From assembly GCF_000808535.1 (NCBI RefSeq), contig NZ_JWLV01000009.1, forward strand, positions 124,001-188,000: DNA of 64,000 bases, given 5' to 3'. Positions 57,248-64,000 of this stretch are shown here, one piece after another. How positions within the stretch are numbered: the first letter of the stretch is position 1; every line of letters starts with the position of its first letter. The position numbers were made by a program, and so were the translations under genes. The notes below the pieces were generated by a model. The model saw nothing but the letters and a program-made list of their open reading frames with translations, was not told where the DNA came from and did no database searches. Source of the DNA: Vibrio sinaloensis. Lineage in GTDB: Bacteria; Pseudomonadota; Gammaproteobacteria; Enterobacterales; Vibrionaceae.

Positions 57248-58495
57248 TTAGCTCTCGCGTGTTGGTAGCCAATAACGACGGTAGAGAAGTAAGCCCAACC
57301 CAATCATGGTTAACCACCCGTTGCTACCACTACTGCTTGAGCCCGAATCGCAACCAAGCTGCGCCGTCCCACTGCCCACGCCGATATTGGCACTGCCGGA
57401 ACAGTTGGGCGAGGTTTCAGGTGTGGTGCTGCCTTCTTCTGCCTCTTCATCGGGGGTATCGCCAGGATCAGGAGTCGTGGTTGAGGTCAAAAATGTCGGC
57501 TTGATGACAGTTTGAGTCGGTGGCGTTGGCGCACTTGTGTATGTCGATATCCAAGTCAGATAGTGATTGAGATTGGTGTGCCAAGCTGGAATAGTCGCAG
57601 AACTGCATATCGTGTTGCTCACAGGGCTAGCGCTAATAATGCCAACTTGGTAAGTGTTAGAGTCAGCAGCAACAAAGGTCAAAGGGCCCCCAGGATCACC
57701 CTCACAGGCTCCGTTTCCATACGCTTCATCTTGGTCATTTGTCACGACCAACGTCGACATCGTGCATAGCTTGGTAGGATCGGTTGTCGACGCAATGTAT
57801 CTGGGCGTATCACGTCCGCTCTCTAGACGAGCATAACAATCGGCGATAGGGTTAAAAGCAACGTCGACTTCATCCAATATGGTATCACTACCACCAAAAG
57901 CGGGATCCGGCTCCGAGGTGTCACCATCTCCCCAACCTGCTACTTTTACATTAGGCTGCGGGTTAGCAGGATCCCATAGAGGTCCTAGCGCGAGCAATTC
58001 ACTATATCTTGTCGAATCAACTAAAGAGATTGGGGTACCAGAGAAAGTGCGCTCAACATAAAGTAGCGCAATATCATTTTGATAAGCTGTTGTGGTTGCG
58101 CTGGCAGTCGGATAATAATCTGGGTGTATGACAACATGCGTAACGCGATACAAATTGCCAATGGCGGTATCACTCAAATCAGCCACACCTGCTGTCACCG
58201 ACAACTCTATTGGTTTCGCAACATCGTATTGCGTTATGTTCTCTGGGTTCTCTTCCGAGTCTTCTTGGCTAGAGCTTGATGCAACTAAACAGTGCGCCGC
58301 AGTCAATACCCATTGCGGAGCGATGATGGTACCACCACAAAAGTGGTCTTCAGCCTTAACACTCGCTCCCACTGATACCACATGACTGTAATCACTTGTG
58401 TACTCAATTTGGCTGACGGCATTGCCTGAAACTATCGCATAAACAGAAAGCGGCCAAAGAGAGAAAGCCACCCAGATTAGGTGAAGTCGTGACAT
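57248..58495 (-). CDS. Trypsin-like S1 protein with GlyGly-CTERM and substituted catalytic Ser
   Basis: 415 residues. Signal peptide (1-20) followed at once by IVSGNAV, the mature S1 N terminus. H68 (TAAHCL) and D141 (NDIALLY) are present, but the GDSGGP motif reads GDPGGP, so the nucleophilic serine is Pro268 (codon CCT). The Cys pattern (HFCGG, AHCL, GACEGD) is kept. After a Pro/Thr/Ser-rich linker, the C terminus has a Gly/Ser run, a transmembrane stretch (WLTMIGLGLLLY) and RR, a GlyGly-CTERM signal handled by rhombosortase and type II secretion, as in V. cholerae VesB. It should be exported but probably has no protease activity. Confidence 0.88.
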   Translation of the reverse strand: MSRLHLIWVAFSLWPLSVYAIVSGNAVSQIEYTSDYSHVVSVGASVKAEDHFCGGTIIAPQWVLTAAHCLVASSSSQEDSEENPENITQYDVAKPIELSVTAGVADLSDTAIGNLYRVTHVVIHPDYYPTASATTTAYQNDIALLYVERTFSGTPISLVDSTRYSELLALGPLWDPANPQPNVKVAGWGDGDTSEPDPAFGGSDTILDEVDVAFNPIADCYARLESGRDTPRYIASTTDPTKLCTMSTLVVTNDQDEAYGNGACEGDPGGPLTFVAADSNTYQVGIISASPVSNTICSSATIPAWHTNLNHYLTWISTYTSAPTPPTQTVIKPTFLTSTTTPDPGDTPDEEAEEGSTTPETSPNCSGSANIGVGSGTAQLGCDSGSSSSGSNGWLTMIGLGLLLYRRYWLPTRES

Positions 58496-58680
58496 GTCAC
58501 CTCCTTGTCCAAACTTAACGTTAGAATGACACTGTTACTAAACTAATCACTTATCTTAGTATTAACCAGTTGTGCAAATATCGCACAAAAATATTATTTT
58601 CAATATTCACTGCAGCTTCTCATCTGGATAGACCATTTGATTGACTGCCTTCATGTATACTTCGCTCCAGTTATAGCCAC

Positions 58681-59418
58681 ATGAATTCAACTATGTTTCT
58701 GACACCGTATTTTTCGCAAAATAGCGACCAATTTCAGTTTACTCGTCAACAAGCGAGCCATTTCGCTAAGAAAGTGGCGGGTGATTTCAACCCAATCCAT
58801 GACGAAGACAACAAACGCTTCTGTGTACCTGGCGATCTCCTCTTTGCCGTTTTGCTTAGCAAAGAAGGCATCAGCCAGAAAATGCGTTTTGATTTCTCAG
58901 GAATGGTGAATGATGGCGTCGCGTTATCAGTAGATAATAAATGCGAAAAAGAAAGTGCAGTTGTCGATGCCAATGGTAAAGAATACCTACACATGTCTCA
59001 TGAAGGTGAAGTGAACCGCAACCCAGAGTTCATCGAACACGTCGTAACAAGCTACGTGCAGTTTTCTGGCATGAACTTCCCGCACATCATGGTACCGCTG
59101 ATGGAAGAACAACAGGCGATGATCAACTGCCAGCGTCCTTTGGTTATCTATGAAAGCATGGAAGTGGAGTTTGACCGCTTAGATTTGACTCACCCTGAAG
59201 TCGACTTTACTGGCGCGACCTTCGATGTGGATGGCAAGCGTGGTGTGGTGACGTTGAACTTTGCCTTTAAAGAAGATGGCGAAGTGGTTGGCAAAGGCAT
59301 CAAGCGTATGGTGGCAAGTGGTCTAAAACCTTACGACCAAGCCTCTGTAGATGATTTGGTCGAACGTTTTAACGCTCGTAAAGATGCCTTCCTAGCGCAA
59401 TTTGCTAACGCGGCATAA
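58681..59418 (+). CDS. DUF3581-family protein
   Basis: 245 residues; the ATG at 58693 (MFLTPYF) is an alternative start, and neither has a strong ribosome site. The protein matches what I recall of DUF3581, conserved in Vibrio and relatives, with HFAKKVAGDFNPIHDEDNKRF resembling the HxD-type active region of MaoC-like hot-dog hydratases. That would suggest an acyl-binding or hydratase-like role, unproven. It ends at a strong terminator. Confidence 0.8.
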   Translation: MNSTMFLTPYFSQNSDQFQFTRQQASHFAKKVAGDFNPIHDEDNKRFCVPGDLLFAVLLSKEGISQKMRFDFSGMVNDGVALSVDNKCEKESAVVDANGKEYLHMSHEGEVNRNPEFIEHVVTSYVQFSGMNFPHIMVPLMEEQQAMINCQRPLVIYESMEVEFDRLDLTHPEVDFTGATFDVDGKRGVVTLNFAFKEDGEVVGKGIKRMVASGLKPYDQASVDDLVERFNARKDAFLAQFANAA

Positions 59419-59423
59419 TCGAC

Positions 59424-59448
59424 AAAGGCTACCTCGGGTAGCCTTTTT
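59424..59448 (+). terminator. Terminator of the DUF3581 gene
   Basis: Perfect 10-base arms AAAGGCTACC and GGTAGCCTTT with a 3-base loop and a T-run, 5 bases after the stop. Confidence 0.9.
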
Positions 59449-59472
59449 AGTTTTCCGCTCGACAACACTCTA

Positions 59473-60645
59473 TTAGCTACTTTGGCGCGCTTTTGTTTTA
59501 CGCAGTTGGGTTAGATATTTCACCCAACTCTCAGCTTGAGCTGAAGGCTTAATCGCATTGGCACGTTTCGCACTTACCAGTGCATCCTCAAAGCGTTGCA
59601 ACTTGTAGTAGGCTCGAGCTTTCATCAGTGCCACCTCAGCCTTTCGTCCAGGCACCTGCTTTAGCGCGATCAATGCTTGCTCATAATGGCCTTCTTGAAC
59701 CAAGAGCTGAGACAAATTCCAATAGTAGTGGCGATCGAGTTTGGCGGCGACTCGCCAGCTTGCAATCGACTTATCCCACTCCTTTGCCATTTGCCAAAAC
59801 GTCGCTTGTTGCGCTTTGAGCTTACTGTCTGAGTTTAGGTCTTTTAGCTCACCTAGCACCTTGGCAGCACGTTCTGGAATTCCCCTTTGGCCGTACAACT
59901 GAGCCAGCAACTTAACATCATCTTGAGTGAACGCCGCACCTTGCAGTTTGGCTAAGGCGAGCGTATCCAAAGCCCGTTTACTGTCTTCTGTCCGAAGGTA
60001 CAAAGCGACAAACTGTCGCCACCATTCCATACGCTCAGGTTCAATGACAATTAAACGCTTAATCGTGTCTATGGCAGACGCCCATTGCTTAAGCTCAAGT
60101 TCTGCGGAGAGCTTAATCGACAATGGCGGCAACGCATCGGGTAAGCCAAATTGCTCATAACGAGCCATCGAAGAGAGCACCTCTCGCCATTGTCTTAGTT
60201 GGTAATGAGACTGAACGATACGTAGCCACACTTCATGCGCTTTCTGGTTTTCAGGCACCGAGTGGCTTAGCTCATAGTAATGAGGCAACGCTTGCGAAAA
60301 TCGCTGTTCATTAAGCAATAAATCCGCCAGCATCTTACGCGTTTGCCAAGCTTGATCGTCATTTAAGAGCCCACTTGTGACCGCTGTATCAAGCTGTTTT
60401 ATCGCCGAGTTTACTTGATCGCTCTGCCAGTAAAATATCCCTAGCATACGGGCGATGAATGCCCGATCGTAATCACGAGACGTTTCCAGTGCTTCCAGTG
60501 CTGAGATGGCGTCTTGGAGCTTGCCTTCTTGAGCCAAGTTATGCGCGCGTTGAATTCGCACCGCGGTATATTCACTGAGCTCATTGGCGAGGGTGGCGAA
60601 GGTGCTCATACTCAGCAGCACCCCGATTAAGAGCGTTTTCATCAT
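59473..60645 (-). CDS. TPR-repeat protein of the TonB2 operon
   Basis: 390 residues with a signal peptide (about 20 residues, ending TLA). The rest is almost entirely helical tetratricopeptide-like repeats (for example AHNLAQEGKLQDAISALEAL and ALVSAKRANAIKPSAQ), presumably periplasmic. Its ATG overlaps the tonB stop (ATGA), so it is translationally coupled as the last gene of the cluster. A TPR gene at this place is found in Vibrio TonB2 clusters; its role is not settled. Confidence 0.85.
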   Translation of the reverse strand: MMKTLLIGVLLSMSTFATLANELSEYTAVRIQRAHNLAQEGKLQDAISALEALETSRDYDRAFIARMLGIFYWQSDQVNSAIKQLDTAVTSGLLNDDQAWQTRKMLADLLLNEQRFSQALPHYYELSHSVPENQKAHEVWLRIVQSHYQLRQWREVLSSMARYEQFGLPDALPPLSIKLSAELELKQWASAIDTIKRLIVIEPERMEWWRQFVALYLRTEDSKRALDTLALAKLQGAAFTQDDVKLLAQLYGQRGIPERAAKVLGELKDLNSDSKLKAQQATFWQMAKEWDKSIASWRVAAKLDRHYYWNLSQLLVQEGHYEQALIALKQVPGRKAEVALMKARAYYKLQRFEDALVSAKRANAIKPSAQAESWVKYLTQLRKTKARQSS

Positions 60646-61262
60646 TTGGCTAATTTGAACTCCACTTTAGCGGTTTGCCCAAACTGCTCAACCGATACGC
60701 CCGCTTCAATTTTTGGCTGATACTTCCATTTTTTCAGGGCGTTAACCGCTTCTTTCTCAAACACACGTTTTGGATTTGCTTCAATCACCTGAATGTCTTT
60801 AGGGCGCCCAGCAGCATCAATCGTGAACTGCATGATCACATACCCTTCCACTCGCCTTTTCAATGCTTTGCTTGGGTAACGAGGTTCTACACGATACAAA
60901 GGCAGAGCACGCTGGTTTCCCATCGTCCCTGTTAGATTTGGAGCGCTGATGGCAATGCCGTCAATAGCGGTATTGAGCCCCAAGGCACTACTAGGTATCA
61001 CTGGGCTAACTGGCTTAATCTGCGTCTGCGCTTGCGTTAGGTTCATCGGTTCGGGAGACGAAGGCGGCTTTGGCTGCTCTGGTACTGAGCGTTGGCGACG
61101 TTGCACATCCGCATCGTTTTCTAACATCACCATATCAAACCGCACGGCTTCAGAAGCCTGAGGTGCCCCTTGATGACTTTTATCCACCATCCAGGCCATC
61201 AAGCTAAACAAGCTCAGCGAAATCAGAACTGATAGAGGCAACGCAAGGAAGAGTCTTGCCAT
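60642..61262 (-). CDS. tonB2: Energy transducer TonB (TonB2 type)
   Basis: 206 residues. N-terminal membrane anchor (ARLFLALPLSVLISLSLFSLM), a short Pro-rich spacer (PEQPKPPSSPEPMN), and a C-terminal TonB domain (RVEPRYPSKALKRRVEGYV, KKWKYQPKIEAGV). The short periplasmic linker separates TonB2 from the longer TonB1. It carries inner-membrane proton-motive energy to outer-membrane siderophore and heme receptors. Its ATG overlaps the exbD stop (TAATG). Confidence 0.92.
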   Translation of the reverse strand: MARLFLALPLSVLISLSLFSLMAWMVDKSHQGAPQASEAVRFDMVMLENDADVQRRQRSVPEQPKPPSSPEPMNLTQAQTQIKPVSPVIPSSALGLNTAIDGIAISAPNLTGTMGNQRALPLYRVEPRYPSKALKRRVEGYVIMQFTIDAAGRPKDIQVIEANPKRVFEKEAVNALKKWKYQPKIEAGVSVEQFGQTAKVEFKLAK

Positions 61263-61666
61263 TAAGGCTTCTCCGCCGCCAATGCAATGCGTTTAACGCC
61301 AGCGCCTTTTGCTGCATCCATCACTTTCACCACCGTGCCATTGTAAGCATGTTGGTCCGCTTGAATCACCAGCGACGCGTCGGGTTGATCAAGTAATAGA
61401 TGCTCGATAGTGGCTTCAACACGTTCAATATCAATCATACGTTTATCAATAAACACATCGTTCGCGGCGTTAATGGCAATAAAGATCCCTGCGTCTTTCT
61501 GGCTCGCCACATTCGACGCTTGTGGGCGGTTCACCTCTACGCCTGACTCACGCACAAATGAACTCGTCACAATGAAGAAGATAAGCATGATGAACACGAT
61601 ATCGAGCATTGAGGTTAAGTCGATTTGCGCTTCCTCTTGACGGCGGTCTCTACGTCCGAGTCTCAC
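61262..61666 (-). CDS. exbD2: Biopolymer transport protein ExbD (TonB2 system)
   Basis: 134 residues from the GTG at 61666, whose GTGA overlaps the exbB stop and which follows AAGGAGT by 5 bases. A longer frame to 61714 lies inside exbB and is unlikely. One membrane helix with the proton-relay Asp in IDLTSMLDIVFIMLIFFIV, then a periplasmic domain (INAANDVFIDKRMID). Confidence 0.92.
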   Translation of the reverse strand: MRLGRRDRRQEEAQIDLTSMLDIVFIMLIFFIVTSSFVRESGVEVNRPQASNVASQKDAGIFIAINAANDVFIDKRMIDIERVEATIEHLLLDQPDASLVIQADQHAYNGTVVKVMDAAKGAGVKRIALAAEKP

Positions 61667-62217
61667 TTCTGACTCCTTAAAGATTGTTCTAACTGGAGGG
61701 CTTTGCGCTGACACACTTTGCTTAAACGAGCGTGAGCAAACATACCAGCAAGTGCGGCAACCATACCTGCCATTGTGGGCAATGTTGCCAGTGAAATGCC
61801 GGAAGCCATTAATTTGGGATTGCTGCTGCCTTGTGTCGCCATCACGTCAAAGACCGCGATCATGCCGGTGACCGTACCCAACAAACCGAGCATTGGGCAA
61901 ATCGCGACCAGCACTTTGATGGTTGATAGGTTTTGGCGCAGTTCAATTTGAGCCTTTGCAATCCATCCGTTACGGATTTGATGCGCGTACCAAGAGTGAT
62001 GTTCCGCTCTTGAAGACCACTGCTCACAAAGCCGATTCTTCACTTTTGGGAAAGTCACCACAAGGTAGATAATGCGCTCCATAACCAGCAGCCAGCATAG
62101 TGTCACAACCGCCGCCAACCACCATAAAACAGGGCCGCCTTGCTGCATAAAACGCACTAAAGTCGCGGCCCAATCCTCGCTGATCAAACCCAATGTGTTG
62201 AGTAGGATCGGCTCCAT
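61663..62217 (-). CDS. exbB2: Proton-channel subunit ExbB (TonB2 system)
   Basis: 184 residues, three membrane helices with the TolQ/ExbB signature CPMLGLLGTVTGMIAVF and GISLATLPTMAGMVAAL. It forms the pentameric proton channel with ExbD. It starts by a 1-base overlap with the ttpC stop (TAATG), and the absence of a periplasmic extension is typical of ExbB2. Confidence 0.92.
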   Translation of the reverse strand: MEPILLNTLGLISEDWAATLVRFMQQGGPVLWWLAAVVTLCWLLVMERIIYLVVTFPKVKNRLCEQWSSRAEHHSWYAHQIRNGWIAKAQIELRQNLSTIKVLVAICPMLGLLGTVTGMIAVFDVMATQGSSNPKLMASGISLATLPTMAGMVAALAGMFAHARLSKVCQRKALQLEQSLRSQK

Positions 62218-63581
62218 TATGCTGCGCTCTCCGCGACCGTATGCGACGCATTGTTACTTGTTAGCGTATCGCGCTCAGCTTGCTCTGCCACAAGGCCAAT
62301 CCCCTGCTTTTCTAGAATATGGCGAATGTTCTCAGCTTGAGAACTCAGTAGGTTGTGCGCCAGAAGCAACGGCATTGCCGCCACAAGACCCAGAACCGTA
62401 GTGACAAGTGCCATCGAGATCCCCCCCGCCATAACTTTTGGATCGCTATTGCCAAACTGAGTGATCACTTGGAAAGTTTCAATCATCCCCGTTACCGTAC
62501 CAAGCAGACCCAGCATAGGGGCAAGGGCGGCAAGTAACTTTAGCATCGACAAGCCTTTCTCAAGGTGAGTTTGCTCATCAACCACCGCTTCTAATAAACG
62601 CAGCTCCAGCGCTTCAACACTGCGATGTTTGTCTTTTTGGTATACCGAAAGAATGCGCCCCAGTGGGTTGTCACTTGGCTGAGTTGAACTCTTTAATTGC
62701 TTCGCAATCTTTTGCCGTGCGATGAACAATGAGACACCACGGACCAGCGCGATAATCAACCCTATGGCGAGCAAGCCAAGGATAATCTTACCCACGACAC
62801 CACCAGCATTCAGTCGTTCGGTCATGCTTGGAGAGTTTGCCAATTGCTCGAGCAAAATGCCTCTGGAAGGGTCAACCACCAGTGAGTCAGTATCACCTGA
62901 GATCAGGCTGCTTGCCGTGGGACCATTTTCAGGCTGGCGTAGATAGCTCACGGCATCGCCGCGCTGACCATTCCACTTCACGTAGCCCGCATCATTCAAT
63001 AGCGCCATAGACCCGAGACGAACACCGTTAGCAGTTTGTTCGCGCCCCTCACCATCTAGCAAAGCAAATTGCACATTGGCGATTTCACCACTGGCTTTAA
63101 TTTGCTCTTCCATACTGCGCCACATTGCGCGTAATTGAGGCAGTGTCGGCAATGATTTCGCAGCAACGATATCATCGATGTTTTGTTGAAATGAGTTGGC
63201 ATCAACCCCTGTGACAGAGAACTTAAGCTCTGACTGCAGCTCTTTGGCATTTTGACGCACGACGCCAAAAAGCTCACCTAAGCTGCCGGTTTCTAGGCGA
63301 AGTTTCTCTTCAAGCTGGGCAAGCTGCGATTCGTTATCGCTGAAGATCACACTCAAAGAATCGGCCTCTGCTTGCAACGCTGCACGCTCGGCAACAAGCT
63401 GGTTCTTCAAGGCTTGTAATTCTTGCTGAGTTTTCTTAAACCCCGCTTCACGAGCCACATTGTGCGACTGCTGCTGACGATTTTCTTGTTGCGCTTTGTC
63501 CAGTAACGCATCACTCGCCACAGTTAAATGAGGGAAAAGAGCTGCAGTAGAAATCAACGCAACCGATAGCCATTTTTTCAT
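62217..63581 (-). CDS. ttpC: TtpC-type MotA/TolQ/ExbB family protein
   Basis: 454 residues from the ATG at 63581, with GGGAGGG upstream. Signal peptide (ending VASD), a long periplasmic coiled coil (about 30-115, rich in Gln/Glu), a domain to about 250, then a membrane region with an ExbB/TolQ core (APMLGLLGTVTGMIETFQVI and ISMALVTTVLGLVAAMPLLL). TtpC is the extra subunit that Vibrio TonB2 systems need for iron uptake. A second ExbB-like protein beside exbB2 makes TtpC the natural reading. Confidence 0.93.
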   Translation of the reverse strand: MKKWLSVALISTAALFPHLTVASDALLDKAQQENRQQQSHNVAREAGFKKTQQELQALKNQLVAERAALQAEADSLSVIFSDNESQLAQLEEKLRLETGSLGELFGVVRQNAKELQSELKFSVTGVDANSFQQNIDDIVAAKSLPTLPQLRAMWRSMEEQIKASGEIANVQFALLDGEGREQTANGVRLGSMALLNDAGYVKWNGQRGDAVSYLRQPENGPTASSLISGDTDSLVVDPSRGILLEQLANSPSMTERLNAGGVVGKIILGLLAIGLIIALVRGVSLFIARQKIAKQLKSSTQPSDNPLGRILSVYQKDKHRSVEALELRLLEAVVDEQTHLEKGLSMLKLLAALAPMLGLLGTVTGMIETFQVITQFGNSDPKVMAGGISMALVTTVLGLVAAMPLLLAHNLLSSQAENIRHILEKQGIGLVAEQAERDTLTSNNASHTVAESAA

Positions 63582-63583
63582 CA

Positions 63584-64000
63584 CTAATTTCCCTCCCAAA
63601 CATTCAGAGAGATAGGCAGAGTCAGCATGCTCGGGGCAATCTGCTTGTTCGAGACGGCAAACGCTTTATCTAGTTCCGCTTTTTGCTCACTGCCAACCGC
63701 TTGCCATGATTGTTGCTGCTGTGACCAGTTCCAAAACTGTTCACCCGACAAACTGCGCGCCACAAGTGATACCCGCCCTAAGTAAAAAATATCGGCTTCT
63801 ATTTGGTCATCACCATCCAATGCAATCTTGCCTTGGTAGACGCCCATCTTCGTGCCGTAGTCCATCTCAATTTGGTACGCCTCTAAAATACGACGAAATT
63901 TTTCCGCTTCAGCGACATCAGCACGCGTCATCATTGCCTCTAGCTTGGCTATGCGCTCTTCACGTTGTGTTTTTCGAATAGGTTTGTCATTGGCCACGAT
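63584..64000 (-). CDS. DUF3450-family protein, 3' part (cut by window edge)
   Basis: About 138 C-terminal residues are visible, with IRKTQREERIAKLEAMMTRA forming the end of a coiled coil, and then a beta-rich end (DDQIEADIFYLGRVSLVARS). DUF3450 proteins (about 255 residues, exported) are regularly encoded just upstream of ttpC in Vibrio TonB2 clusters. The true start lies beyond the window; the stop codon precedes the ttpC ATG by 2 bases, so they share a transcript. Confidence 0.85.
   Translation of the reverse strand: MVANDKPIRKTQREERIAKLEAMMTRADVAEAEKFRRILEAYQIEMDYGTKMGVYQGKIALDGDDQIEADIFYLGRVSLVARSLSGEQFWNWSQQQQSWQAVGSEQKAELDKAFAVSNKQIAPSMLTLPISLNVWEGN

Noticed and set aside
1..64000. CRISPR arrays, tRNA clusters, rRNA, prophage or insertion sequences
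   Set aside because: I looked for spaced direct repeats, tRNA-like ends and transposase motifs and saw none apart from the tmRNA.

Overview
The window is chromosomal DNA from a gamma-proteobacterium, almost certainly a Vibrio (probably chromosome I). Supporting evidence: the tmRNA tag reads ANDENYALAA, the TonB2-type cluster carries a ttpC-like subunit, a GlyGly-CTERM secreted protease is present, and housekeeping gene pairs such as smpB-ssrA, ratA-rnfH and grpE/nadK/recN/bamE lie together. I cannot fix the species. No phage, insertion sequence or CRISPR array was seen, and the window looks like core chromosome with a few accessory cassettes.

Layout. 1-6 kb: 5' part of purL with a PurR-like operator, mltF, a 45-residue basic orphan protein and tadA. 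6-8 kb: a long intergenic palindromic repeat and an AbgT-family transporter. 8-11.4 kb: a minor type IV pilin operon (fimT, pilW, an unusually long pilX-like gene, pilV) with divergent pilE. 11.5-23.5 kb: protein quality control and genome maintenance: dnaJ, dnaK and grpE (two sigma-32-type promoters), nadK, SOS-controlled recN (two LexA boxes), bamE, rnfH/ratA, smpB and the ssrA tmRNA. A DAACS symporter and a lipoprotein are interspersed. 24-30 kb: M15 peptidase, a secreted subtilase with PKD and FnIII repeats, a VOC protein, a macrodomain protein and an M20D amidohydrolase.

30-41.4 kb is the most coherent metabolic block. It holds a TRAP transporter with a linked universal stress protein, a succinate/glutarate-semialdehyde dehydrogenase, glutarate hydroxylase (glaH/csiD), L-2-hydroxyglutarate dehydrogenase (lhgO), an omega-amino-acid aminotransferase and two LysR regulators. 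Together these could turn 5-aminovalerate (from lysine) or a related C4-C5 acid into 2-oxoglutarate and succinate. 41.4-46 kb: a secreted subtilase with a separate propeptide-like partner gene, then a protein fusing a SAM-methyltransferase-like domain to an HNH nuclease-like domain, which is the best candidate here for an undescribed system.

46-59.4 kb: plsC-like acyltransferase, a metallo-beta-lactamase-fold protein with a degenerate zinc motif plus divergent LysR, an alpha/beta hydrolase, a CNNM/CBS membrane protein, a GNAT-nitrilase fusion, metY, a lipoprotein of the endonuclease/exonuclease/phosphatase fold, two small orphan genes, a trypsin-like protein whose catalytic serine is replaced by proline, and a DUF3581 gene. 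59.5-64 kb: a tightly overlapping TonB2-type energy-transduction operon (DUF3450, ttpC, exbB, exbD, tonB, TPR) that runs off the right edge.

Most functions are assigned by recognising families from the protein sequence. Start codons were moved to the position with a Shine-Dalgarno sequence where one was visible. No database search was possible.
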